30,671 bases of DNA from Chloroflexota bacterium (lineage in GTDB: Bacteria > Chloroflexota > Dehalococcoidia > JACQGW01), in the NCBI GenBank assembly GCA_016199325.1, contig JACQGW010000144.1, positions 1 to 30,671 of the forward strand, given 5' to 3'. Made by a program: the position numbers and the translations under genes. Position 1 is the stretch's first letter, and each line of letters begins with the position of its first letter. The notes under the pieces were generated by a model, which saw only the letters and a program-made list of their open reading frames with translations, did not search any database and was not told the DNA's origin. This document shows positions 15,395-22,105 of the stretch, piece after piece.

Positions 15395-16618
15395 GTGCGG
15401 GTTGCCACCATCAGCGCCCATGGCTCGCCGCTGGCTGAGCTGGGCCGGAAGGAAGCCGGCGGCATGAACGTCTACGTGCGAGAGATGAGCCGCCAGCTCG
15501 GGCGCCTCGGCGTCGCCGTCGACGTTTACACGCGGCGACGTGATCCGAGCGCGCCGACCGTCGTCGAGCTTGGCGAGGGCGCCCGCGTCATCCACCTCCA
15601 GGCCGGGCCGGCGCACTATCTCGACAAGAACGAGGTGTTCTACCGCCTGCCCGAGTTCATCTGCCATCTCCGCCGCTTCCAGGCTGAGAATCACCTTGAA
15701 TACGACCTGATCCACAGCCACTACTGGCTCTCCGGCTGGGTGGGCCAACTGCTCGCCCAGCGCTGGCACCTGCCCCACGTCGCGATGTTCCACACGCTGG
15801 GTCGCGGCAAGAGCCGGTCGCGGCCCGCCGAAGACGAAGGCCAGCTCCGGATCGACACGGAGACCCGTGTCCTGCTGGGTGCCGATGCCATCGTCGCCGG
15901 CAGCCCTTCCGAGAAACTGGAGATGGCTCAGCTCTACTGCGTTCCGGAGCGCCGCGTGCATGTCATTCCTTGTGGGGTCGATCTCGATCTGTTCCGCCCG
16001 CGGGACCGGGCACAGGCGCGGGCGCGCTGGGGGATCCGAGCGTCGAAGGTCATCCTGTTCGTCGGCCGCATGGATCCCGTCAAGGGGGCAGACCTGGTCC
16101 TGCCCGCGCTGGCCCGGCTGGAAGACCGGCGCGGCGTGCAGGCCATCTTCGTCGGCGGCGATGGCCGGGATGACCCGGAGATCAGGCGGCTCGGCGCGCT
16201 GGCGCGCGAGCTGGGCCTCCGGCAGAACGTCCGATTCCTCGGCCCGGTGCCGCAGGAGCAGTTGCCGGACCTCTACAGCGCGGCGGACGTCTGCGTCGTC
16301 CCGTCGTACTACGAGAGCTTCGGCATGGCGGCCGTCGAGGCGCTCGCCTGCGGGACGCCGGTGGTCGCCTCTCGCGTCGGCGGGCTGATCAGCACCGTCC
16401 GGGACGGCGAAACGGGCTTTCTGATCCCGTGGCGCTGCCCCGAGCCGTTTGCCGAGCGGCTGGACCTCCTGCTGGGCAACGACGCGTTGCGCCAGCAGTT
16501 CAGTCTGGCGGCGCGGGAATCGGTGCTGCGCTTTGCCTGGCCGGCGATCGCCGGGCGTTTGCTGACCCTCTACGAGCGCCTGGTCGTCATGGCCGGCGCC
16601 GTCGCCCAGCCGGTATGA
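15395..16618 (+). CDS. GT4-family glycosyltransferase (MshA / sucrose-phosphate-synthase-like)
   Basis: 407 residues from GTG 15395, preceded by a strong ribosome site (AGGGGGGTGA). The N-terminal domain has the GGMNVYVREMSRQLG acceptor loop typical of the MshA/SPS branch. The linker is VIPCGVDLDLFRP, and the donor domain holds VGRMDPVKGADLVL and the E-x7-E motif ESFGMAAVE (from Glu307), which binds the nucleotide sugar. Retaining transfer from a UDP- or GDP-sugar is expected. MshA itself makes mycothiol precursors in actinobacteria, but no other msh gene is here, so envelope glycan or glycolipid synthesis is equally possible. The dispersed repeat element lies immediately upstream, and the 145 bases to murE contain a CTTGGCG repeat. 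Confidence 0.88.
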   Translation: MRVATISAHGSPLAELGRKEAGGMNVYVREMSRQLGRLGVAVDVYTRRRDPSAPTVVELGEGARVIHLQAGPAHYLDKNEVFYRLPEFICHLRRFQAENHLEYDLIHSHYWLSGWVGQLLAQRWHLPHVAMFHTLGRGKSRSRPAEDEGQLRIDTETRVLLGADAIVAGSPSEKLEMAQLYCVPERRVHVIPCGVDLDLFRPRDRAQARARWGIRASKVILFVGRMDPVKGADLVLPALARLEDRRGVQAIFVGGDGRDDPEIRRLGALARELGLRQNVRFLGPVPQEQLPDLYSAADVCVVPSYYESFGMAAVEALACGTPVVASRVGGLISTVRDGETGFLIPWRCPEPFAERLDLLLGNDALRQQFSLAARESVLRFAWPAIAGRLLTLYERLVVMAGAVAQPV

Positions 16619-16690
16619 CTTCGCGCTCCCTGAGCGCCAGCCACGCACCTGTGGAACCGACTGCACAGGGGACTCACCAAACGGTTTCTT

Positions 16691-16726
16691 GCGTTTTTCT
16701 TGGCGATCTTGGCGTCTTGGCGGTTC
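16691..16726 (+). repeat. CTTGGCGTCTTGGCGGTTC-type repeat upstream of murE
   Basis: Imperfect 9-base units (TTTTTCTTGGCGATCTTGGCGTCTTGGCGGTTC, given here in parts: TTCTTGGCG, ATCTTGGCG, TCTTGGCGG). On the other strand it reads AACCGCCAAGACGCCAAG, a word I know as a common intergenic repeat in several phyla. It sits 38 bases before the murE start. Confidence 0.7.
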
Positions 16727-16763
16727 GACCTCTCTTGAAGCTGTGCTGGACTGCGAGGGACCG

Positions 16764-18281
16764 GTGAGACTGAGCAACCTGATCGAGGCGTTGGACGGCG
16801 GCGTAGCGGTGGTGAGACCGGCCGGCGACCCGGAGATCCGCGCCATTCGGTACGACTCGCGCCAGGTCCAGCGGGGCGACCTCTTCGTCGCCGTGCCGGG
16901 CTTTCATACCGACGGCCATCGGTTCGCCGCCGATGCCGTCCGGCGGGGCGCGTTCGCCGTCGTCAGCCAGCGCGCCGATCTCTGGCCGGACGGCGCTCCG
17001 GTCCCGCACGTCGTCGTACCCGACAGCCGGCGCGCGCTGGCGCTCCTGGCCGCTCGCTTCTGGGGCTATCCGGCCCGCCGACTCCGAACCATCGGCATCA
17101 CCGGCACCGACGGCAAGACGACGACCAGCTACCTCATCTCGGCCGTCCTCGAAGCCGCCGGCTACCGAACCGGGCTGATGGGAACGGTCAGCTTCAAAGT
17201 GGGCGACCGCCAGTGGGACAACGAGAGCCGCCAGACGACGCCGGAGGCACCGGAGATCCAGGAGCTGTTGGCGGCGATGGTGCTCGACGGCGTCCAGTAC
17301 GCCGTCCTGGAGACGACGTCGCACGGGCTCGCGCTCGACCGGGTCCTCGGCTGTGAGTTCGACGTCGGCGTCCTGACGAATCTGACCGGCGACCACCTCG
17401 ACTATCACGGCACGATCGAGGCGTACCGGCTGGCCAAGGCCCGCCTCTTCGCCTCGCTGGGCACGGCCTATTCCAAGGGCATTCCGAAGACCGCGATCAT
17501 CAACCTGGACGACCCGTCGGCCGCCGAGTTCATCCGTCGGTCCACTGGCCGCGTGCTCACCTACGGGCTGGCCGAGGGAGCAACCATCCAGGCGGTCGAG
17601 GTTCGCCAGCAGGGTCTCTCGTTTACGCTCCGCGTCCGCACGCAGGTCGGCGAGGTTCTTCTGAGCCCCCGGCTCGTCGGCGCCTTCAACGTCGCCAACT
17701 GCCTGGCGGCGTTCGCGGCCGGCTTCTCGCAGGAGGTCGCGCCCGAGCTGCTGGTGCAGGCCATTGAAGCGGTGCAGGGGGTGCCGGGGCGGATGGAGCG
17801 GATCGACGCCGGACAACCGTTCGGCGTCGTCGTCGACTACGCTCACACGCCGGACAGCCTGGACAAGGTCCTCCGCATCCTCAGGCCGCTCACCGGCGGG
17901 CGACTCTGCGCCGTCTTTGGCAGCGCCGGCGAGCGTGATCGAACGAAGCGGCCCCGCATGGGCGCCATCGCCGCCGAGCTCGCCGACTTCTTCGTGCTGA
18001 CCAACGAGGATCCCCGTTTCGAGGACGAATGGGCGATCATCGACGAGATCGCGGCGGGTGCCCGGGCACGCGGCGCCGAGGAAGGCCGGCAGTTTCTCCG
18101 CATCGCCGACCGCCGGCAAGCCATTCGGGCCGCCCTTGCCGCTGCTCGGCCGGGCGACATCGTCTTGCTGGCCGGCAAGGGCCACGAAGGCTGTATCATC
18201 GTCGAGGATCGCAAGGAGCCCTGGGACGACCGCGCCGTCGCGCATGAGGAGCTCCTGCGGCTGGCGGCCGTCCAATCCTGA
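16764..18281 (+). CDS. murE: UDP-N-acetylmuramoyl-L-alanyl-D-glutamate amino-acid ligase (MurE)
   Basis: 505 residues from GTG 16764, after GAGGGA. It shows the three Mur-ligase domains: an N-terminal UDP-binding part (YDSRQVQRGDLFVAVPG), the central ATPase with ITGTDGKTTT (about 111-120), and a C-terminal part with DYAHTPDSL and FGSAGERDRTKRP. It adds the third residue of the peptidoglycan stem in the cytoplasm. The specificity loop reads E415-D-P-R418; meso-diaminopimelate enzymes usually have DNPR and lysine enzymes DDPN-type loops. The arginine is kept but the second position is Asp, so diaminopimelate is likely but not certain, and ornithine or another diamine is possible. It lies away from any dcw cluster. 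Its stop codon is supplied by a TTTTCCTGA repeat. Confidence 0.92.
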   Translation: MRLSNLIEALDGGVAVVRPAGDPEIRAIRYDSRQVQRGDLFVAVPGFHTDGHRFAADAVRRGAFAVVSQRADLWPDGAPVPHVVVPDSRRALALLAARFWGYPARRLRTIGITGTDGKTTTSYLISAVLEAAGYRTGLMGTVSFKVGDRQWDNESRQTTPEAPEIQELLAAMVLDGVQYAVLETTSHGLALDRVLGCEFDVGVLTNLTGDHLDYHGTIEAYRLAKARLFASLGTAYSKGIPKTAIINLDDPSAAEFIRRSTGRVLTYGLAEGATIQAVEVRQQGLSFTLRVRTQVGEVLLSPRLVGAFNVANCLAAFAAGFSQEVAPELLVQAIEAVQGVPGRMERIDAGQPFGVVVDYAHTPDSLDKVLRILRPLTGGRLCAVFGSAGERDRTKRPRMGAIAAELADFFVLTNEDPRFEDEWAIIDEIAAGARARGAEEGRQFLRIADRRQAIRAALAAARPGDIVLLAGKGHEGCIIVEDRKEPWDDRAVAHEELLRLAAVQS

Positions 18282-18297
18282 TTTTCCTGATTTTTTC
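18275..18297 (+). repeat. TTTTCCTGAT-type repeat at the murE stop
   Basis: ATCCTGATTTTCCTGATTTTTTC: two to three units of (T)TTTCCTGA. The first TGA is the murE stop codon. No GC-rich stem precedes the T-run, so it is not a canonical intrinsic terminator. On the other strand it reads as the common AAAATCAGGA repeat word. Confidence 0.6.
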
Positions 18298-18311
18298 GTG
18301 CCGCAGACTAC

Positions 18312-18341
18312 TTGACAGCGGCCCGCTCGACGTGGTACTAT
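18312..18341 (+). promoter_or_regulatory. Promoter of a short autonomous transcription unit
   Basis: TTGACA (18312-18317), 18 bases, TACTAT (18336-18341). It starts 30 bases after the murE stop and reads into the short ORF and terminator that follow, predicting a transcript of roughly 130 bases. Confidence 0.7.
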
Positions 18342-18371
18342 CAGACCAAGTTGAAGGGAGGTGGTGTGGAC

Positions 18372-18422
18372 ATGACAAGTGACAGTCAACGCCGCCACGC
18401 CCTTGGGGTGTTGGCGAGCTAA
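18372..18422 (+). CDS. Putative 16-residue leader peptide or microprotein
   Basis: An ATG at 18372 preceded by a strong Shine-Dalgarno (GAAGGGAGGTGG) opens a frame MTSDSQRRHALGVLAS ending at TAA (18420-18422). The stop codon lies inside a perfect hairpin, GCTAAGC / GCTTAGC (18418-18436), followed nine bases later by an intrinsic terminator. Promoter, ribosome site, short ORF, hairpin and terminator in 170 bases resemble an attenuator leader, but the next gene downstream is on the opposite strand. It may be a true microprotein or small RNA, or a leader that has lost its gene. I do not recognise the peptide. Confidence 0.45.
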   Translation: MTSDSQRRHALGVLAS

Positions 18423-18436
18423 GCATATTGCTTAGC
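18418..18436 (+). other. Hairpin overlapping the stop codon of the 16-residue ORF
   Basis: GCTAAGC (18418-18424), loop ATATT, GCTTAGC (18430-18436). A ribosome at the stop codon would cover or melt it, which could couple translation to folding downstream. Confidence 0.6.
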
Positions 18437-18444
18437 GAGAAGCG

Positions 18445-18480
18445 ACCCGCCGGGCTGATTGCCCGGCGGGTTCGTCTTTA
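18445..18480 (+). terminator. Strong intrinsic terminator
   Basis: An 11-bp perfect stem ACCCGCCGGGC (18445-18455) / GCCCGGCGGGT (18461-18471), loop TGATT, then TCGTCTTT. The T-tail is on the plus-strand side, so it ends the short unit starting at 18312 and any murE read-through. Confidence 0.8.
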
Positions 18481-18483
18481 AGG

Positions 18484-18702
18484 CTATTCCTCGATGCGCA
18501 GCCCCATTCGCTCCTGGCGCTGGAGCTCGAGCGCCTGCTCAACCTGGTCGGGTCGGACGAAGTTCAGGTCGACCAGGATCTGGCCGATGAATCGGAACTC
18601 CCCGTTGCGGGCCAGCTCGGCGTGCCGTTCCAGCGCCGCGGCGAGCTGGTCAGGAGTCACGGCTCCGGCATCGAGCAAGTATTCCCCGAGCAGCTTGGCC
18701 AT
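18484..18702 (-). CDS. Stand-alone MshEN / GspE-N-terminal-like mini-protein
   Basis: 72 residues made of two similar halves: LGEYLLDAGAVTPDQLAAAL (residues 5-24) and GQILVDLNFVRPDQVEQALE (about 40-59). This two-helix repeat is what is seen in the MshEN / type II secretion GspE N-terminal domain, part of which binds cyclic di-GMP in some ATPases. Here there is no ATPase domain, so the protein would be a free adaptor or sensor. Whether it keeps c-di-GMP-binding residues cannot be judged by eye. GGAGAG precedes the ATG and a clean promoter lies at 18735-18763, so it is a genuine single-gene unit, convergent with the short unit at 18312-18480. Confidence 0.72.
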   Translation of the reverse strand: MAKLLGEYLLDAGAVTPDQLAAALERHAELARNGEFRFIGQILVDLNFVRPDQVEQALELQRQERMGLRIEE

Positions 18703-18734
18703 CGGCTTTTCTCTCCGCGCGGCTGACTCCCGTC

Positions 18735-18763
18735 ATAGTAGTCTCCTCTGGTCAGGCGGTCAA
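18735..18763 (-). promoter_or_regulatory. Promoter of the MshEN-like gene
   Basis: On the minus strand TTGACC (18763-18758), 17 bases, TACTAT (18740-18735). The expected start lies about 25 bases before the ATG at 18702. Confidence 0.7.
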
Positions 18764-18845
18764 GATGCTGGCACGCTGCGTGCTTGCAGCTCCCTCGAGA
18801 GCCCTCCGCGCGCACGCATGAGTGGCGCCCGGCTCTCAGCTTCCT

Positions 18846-18875
18846 ATCATTGCCGATCATTGTCGATCACTGCCG
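18846..18875 (+). repeat. Three 10-base units ATCATTGCCG just upstream of the deacetylase gene
   Basis: ATCATTGCCG, ATCATTGTCG, ATCACTGCCG in tandem (18846-18855, 18856-18865, 18866-18875), ending 20 bases before the ATG. Confidence 0.7.
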
Positions 18876-18895
18876 AATTGGAGTGTCATCGTCGC

Positions 18896-20116
18896 ATGGC
18901 TCGCCACCGTCGATCGCGCCCCGACCCCATTCTTCACCTTGCGGCACCCTTCGGACACGTCAGTCGGGCCCTCCTGGCCCTCATTCCGCTCGTCCTGCTC
19001 GTCGTCGCCTGCACCTCGTCGCCTCCGGCCGAGCACCGCCACGTCGGGCCCGCGCCGGTGGAGGTCGAGCCAACGCCGACGGCGGCGCCCACGCCGCTGC
19101 CCACAGTCGCGCCCACACCCGCACCCACCGCACCCGCCGTCGACTACGCCACGGTGAAGCCCAACGAGCTGGGCAAGGTGCTCGTCGTCGAGTACCACGC
19201 TATCGGCGATGAGGAGCTGCGCTGGACGCGCACACGCGCCAACTTCCGGAAGGACCTGGAGCGCCTCTACCGGCGCGGTTACCGGCTCATCTCGATGAGC
19301 GACTTCCTCGACAACCGAATCGACGTTCCGGCCGGCACGACCCCGGTGATTCTGACTTTCGACGACTCGAACCGCTCTCAATTCCAGATCGTCCAGAACC
19401 CCGACGACACCCTGCGCCCCGACACGGAGAGCGGCGCCGGCATCCTCGAATCGTTCATCGCCCAGCATCCCGACTTCGGCCGCGGCGCCCTGTTCTGCAT
19501 CCTGCCGGGCGCCGACGCGCCGAACGATCTCTTCGGCCAGAAGGAGCGCGCCGCGCAGTCGCTCCACTGGCTCGTCGACCACGGCTACGAGCTCTGCAAT
19601 CACACCCTCTGGCATGCCAACCTGGCGACACTCAGTCCTGCTGAGACCGTCGAACAGATCGCCGGTGCCGCGAAGGCAGTCGCCGACCTCGTGCCGGGCT
19701 ACCGGATGACCGTTTTCAATCCGCCGCACGGCGTCTACCCGGACGATCTGAGCCCGGTCATCAGCGGTTCCTATGGCGGAATCACCTACAAACATCGGGC
19801 CATCCTGGAGGTGGGCGGTGGCCCGATGTACCCGCCCGGACACGTCAGGATGGATCCCTTCCACATTACGCGCGTCCAGAGCGTGGGCAGCCTGCTCGAA
19901 GCGAAGATGGACGAGCTGGATGCGCCATCAGGAGATCGCTACATCAGCGACGGTGATCCGAACGTCGTGGTTTTCCCGGAGGCCGAGGCGGGCAACTACC
20001 GGCCAATCGCCGGTGCGACGGCGCTGGTCTCGCCGAGGTCGGGCTACCGGACTATTCGGCTGCGGCCAGGGACGGTCGAGCAAGCGAGCGCGCGATCGGG
20101 ATGGACGTCGCCGTGA
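18896..20116 (+). CDS. Polysaccharide deacetylase-family lipoprotein
   Basis: 406 residues from ATG 18896. A basic N-terminus and hydrophobic helix end in the lipobox LVVAC (Cys39), so it should be an outward-facing lipoprotein, followed by a Pro/Thr linker (about 45-75) that acts as a spacer. The NodB-type catalytic domain has motif 1 TFDDSN (D156, D157), the zinc pair in NHTLWHANL (H236, H240), and a motif 3-like FNPPHG. Members remove N- or O-acetyl groups from chitin-like polymers, peptidoglycan or exopolysaccharide. The domain is larger than a minimal NodB fold, and its C-terminal 90 residues are unassigned. No ribosome site is obvious near the ATG, and a TTG at 18878 in the same frame is an alternative start. 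The upstream DNA is an ATCATTGCCG repeat. Confidence 0.85.
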   Translation: MARHRRSRPDPILHLAAPFGHVSRALLALIPLVLLVVACTSSPPAEHRHVGPAPVEVEPTPTAAPTPLPTVAPTPAPTAPAVDYATVKPNELGKVLVVEYHAIGDEELRWTRTRANFRKDLERLYRRGYRLISMSDFLDNRIDVPAGTTPVILTFDDSNRSQFQIVQNPDDTLRPDTESGAGILESFIAQHPDFGRGALFCILPGADAPNDLFGQKERAAQSLHWLVDHGYELCNHTLWHANLATLSPAETVEQIAGAAKAVADLVPGYRMTVFNPPHGVYPDDLSPVISGSYGGITYKHRAILEVGGGPMYPPGHVRMDPFHITRVQSVGSLLEAKMDELDAPSGDRYISDGDPNVVVFPEAEAGNYRPIAGATALVSPRSGYRTIRLRPGTVEQASARSGWTSP

Positions 20117-20198
20117 CAGATACGGGAGCGGTCTAGTGGGTCATTTGCCATCAGATCCGGCATTGGACGGTGGCTTTGCCCAATCAACACCCGCCGGT

Positions 20199-20227
20199 TT
20201 GCCCTTCGTCAGTTTGACCCATATAAT
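20199..20227 (+). promoter_or_regulatory. Promoter of purM
   Basis: TTGCCC (20199-20204), 17 bases, TATAAT (20222-20227). The predicted leader to the purM ATG is about 137 bases and contains the large hairpin at 20260-20316. Confidence 0.65.
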
Positions 20228-20259
20228 CGTGCTAGTGGTCCGTTCAGCGTGGTCTGACG

Positions 20260-20345
20260 GTTCGGAGTTGGCGCTTGAGTGCCCGGGGGCCGGGCGCTCA
20301 AGCGCCAGCTCCGAACGTGGCAGATGAGTCCTGACGAACCGTCAG
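20260..20345 (+). promoter_or_regulatory. Long 25-bp hairpin and alternative pairing in the purM leader
   Basis: The left arm 20260-20284 (begins GTTCGGAGTTGG) and right arm 20292-20316 (ends GCTCCGAAC) pair over 25 bp. The only two differences are both G-U in RNA, and the loop is 7 bases. The 5' foot of the stem plus six bases (CTGACGGTTCG, 20254-20264) is also an exact complement of CGAACCGTCAG at 20335-20345, so two exclusive folds are possible. No T-run follows, so it is not a simple terminator. It is either a purM control element or a mobile palindromic repeat. Confidence 0.6.
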
Positions 20346-20370
20346 GGTTACTTCAGCACGGCAGGTGGCG

Positions 20371-21471
20371 ATGACAGAGCAGCGCGACGAGAGACCGATG
20401 AGCTATGCGGCCGCGGGGGTGGATACCGGTGCCGAAGAGACCGGTCTGGCGAACGTGGCCCGATGGGTCACTCGCACGTTCGCCCATCGGCCGGGCTCGG
20501 TCCGGCTGCCGCTCGGCTACTTCGCCAACGTGCTCGACCTCGGCCAGGGGATCGGCCTGGCGATCTCGACCGACGGCGTGGGCACGAAGCTGCTCGTCGC
20601 CCAGATGCTCGACAGGTACGACACCGTCGGGATCGACTGCGTGGCGATGAACGCCAACGACGTGCTCTGTGTCGGCGCCGAGCCCATCGCGATGGTCGAC
20701 TGCATCGCGGTGGAGTCGGCCGATCCGGCGTTCCTCGACCAGATCGCGCAGGGGTTGTACGAGGGAGCCAGACAGGCCAACATCACGATTCCGGGCGGCG
20801 AGATCGCCCAGATCCGAGAGATGGTCCGCGGGATTCGGGCAGGCCGCGCCTTCGACCTCGTCGGAACCTGCGTCGGAACGGTCCCCCTCGACCGGATCAT
20901 CATCGGCGAGCAGATCGAGCCGGGCGACGTCGTCGTCGGCATCGCCAGCAGCGGCATCCACAGCAACGGGCTGACGCTCGCCCGGGACGTGCTGTTCGCC
21001 CGCGGCCGGCTCCGCCCCGACGAGGTTGTCGCCGACCTTGGCCGGACCGTCGGCGAGGAGCTGCTGGAGCCGACCCGGATCTACGTTTCGGGAGTCGTCC
21101 AGATGCTTCGGGAGGGGCTGGGCGTTCGCGCCCTGGCCCACGTGACGAGCGACGGCCTCCTGAACCTGACGCGCGTGGCCGCGCCGGTTGGCTACGTCGT
21201 CGAGGCGCTGCCCGAGCCGCCGGCCATCTTTGCGCTCCTTCAGCGCCTCGGCGGCATTTCCGACGAGGAGATGTTCCAGGTCTTCAACATGGGCGTCGGC
21301 TTCTGCGTCGTCGTCGCGCCGGCCGACGCGCCACGCGCCATCGCCATCGCCCGTGCTCGCGGCTGGGCCGCGCAGCCGATCGGCTACGCGGTGGCCGACG
21401 AGGCCCGGCGCGTCCGGCTGCCGGGCCGCCGGCTGGTCGGCCAGGGCGACCGCTTCGTCCGGGCTGGCTGA
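20371..21471 (+). CDS. purM: Phosphoribosylformylglycinamidine cyclo-ligase (AIR synthetase)
   Basis: 366 residues from ATG 20371; a GTG two codons earlier is also possible. It carries out the ATP-dependent ring closure of FGAM to AIR in purine synthesis, in the cytosol. Signatures: MSYAAAGVDTGAEE at the start, STDGVGTKLLVA (about 68-79), the catalytic-region run GIDCVAMNANDVLCVGAEP, IPGGEIAQIREM, and GIASSGIHSNGLTLAR, ending with FNMGVGFCVVV. The usual GGFGG segment after the N-terminus is replaced by RLPLGYFANVL, a variant I associate with archaeal and some deep-branching bacterial enzymes. No other pur gene is present here. It has its own promoter and structured leader. Confidence 0.95.
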   Translation: MTEQRDERPMSYAAAGVDTGAEETGLANVARWVTRTFAHRPGSVRLPLGYFANVLDLGQGIGLAISTDGVGTKLLVAQMLDRYDTVGIDCVAMNANDVLCVGAEPIAMVDCIAVESADPAFLDQIAQGLYEGARQANITIPGGEIAQIREMVRGIRAGRAFDLVGTCVGTVPLDRIIIGEQIEPGDVVVGIASSGIHSNGLTLARDVLFARGRLRPDEVVADLGRTVGEELLEPTRIYVSGVVQMLREGLGVRALAHVTSDGLLNLTRVAAPVGYVVEALPEPPAIFALLQRLGGISDEEMFQVFNMGVGFCVVVAPADAPRAIAIARARGWAAQPIGYAVADEARRVRLPGRRLVGQGDRFVRAG

Positions 21472-21516
21472 CGGCGTGAGAGTCGGGGGCCGCGCTCCCT
21501 AGCAGTCGTCCGAGCG

Positions 21517-21546
21517 TTGGCAACCAGCGCCCGCTTGTGGTAGAAT
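21517..21546 (+). promoter_or_regulatory. Promoter of the HNH nuclease gene
   Basis: TTGGCA (21517-21522), 18 bases, TAGAAT (21541-21546). A start near 21553 leaves a leader of about 22 bases carrying AGGAAGGAA. Confidence 0.6.
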
Positions 21547-21574
21547 TAGGCAGTCTGGTGAGGTCAGGAAGGAA

Positions 21575-22105
21575 ATGGAGGCAGTCGCGAATTCATCAGT
21601 ATTGGTGCTCAATCAGAACTACGAGCCGTTGAACGTCTGCAATGCGCGGCGAGCGATAGTCCTGATCGATCGCGGCAAGGCCGAGGTGCTCGAGCATACG
21701 AACGGTGGCCTGCGGGCGCCCTCGCGAACCGTTCCGCTTCCCTCGGTCATTCGCCTCGTCTACCTGATCAAGCGGCCGCGGCCGCAGGTACGCCTCTCGC
21801 GCCGGGAGATCTTCCTGCGAGATGGCTACACCTGCCAGTACTGTGGGGTGAAGACGCGCGACCTCACGCTCGACCATGTGACGCCGCGCCATCGGGGCGG
21901 AAAGCACACCTGGGAGAACCTGGTCAGCGCCTGCAAGGCGTGCAACCACCGCAAGGGGAACCGGACGCCCGAGGAGGCCAGGATGACCATGCTTCGGCCA
22001 CCCCACCGCCCTCGCCCGAGCATCTACCACATGGTGCGGCAGCATCTGCACCAGCAGGATGAATGGCAGAAGTTCATCCCGGAGTGGGAGAAGACGGGCA
22101 GCTAG
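21575..22105 (+). CDS. HNH endonuclease (zinc-ribbon McrA-like type)
   Basis: 176 residues; GGAAGGAA precedes the ATG. The zinc-binding pairs C87/C90 (TCQYCG) and C120/C123 (ACKACN) frame an HNH core with H101 (LDHVTPRH), N115 (WENL) and H125 (CNHRKG). The N-terminal VLVLNQNYEPLNVCNARRAI is the signature of a small, widely conserved group of HNH proteins encoded singly in many bacterial chromosomes, often without a methyltransferase. Nicking or cutting of DNA is expected, but the biological role is unknown. There is no restriction-modification partner or phage gene nearby. Its TAG stop shares a CTAG with the stop of the convergent pheA. Confidence 0.9.
   Translation: MEAVANSSVLVLNQNYEPLNVCNARRAIVLIDRGKAEVLEHTNGGLRAPSRTVPLPSVIRLVYLIKRPRPQVRLSRREIFLRDGYTCQYCGVKTRDLTLDHVTPRHRGGKHTWENLVSACKACNHRKGNRTPEEARMTMLRPPHRPRPSIYHMVRQHLHQQDEWQKFIPEWEKTGS

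Noticed and set aside
18275..18297. T-rich stretch after murE as a terminator
   Set aside because: There is no GC-rich stem immediately before it, and it fits a short repeat; the real terminator is at 18445-18480.
20260..20316. purM leader hairpin read as an intrinsic terminator or known purine riboswitch
   Set aside because: No T-run follows the stem, and the three-way-junction core words of the guanine/adenine riboswitch are not seen.
21575..22105. HNH gene as part of a restriction-modification or phage defence island
   Set aside because: No methyltransferase, specificity or phage genes adjoin it; it belongs by sequence to a solitary, broadly conserved HNH group.
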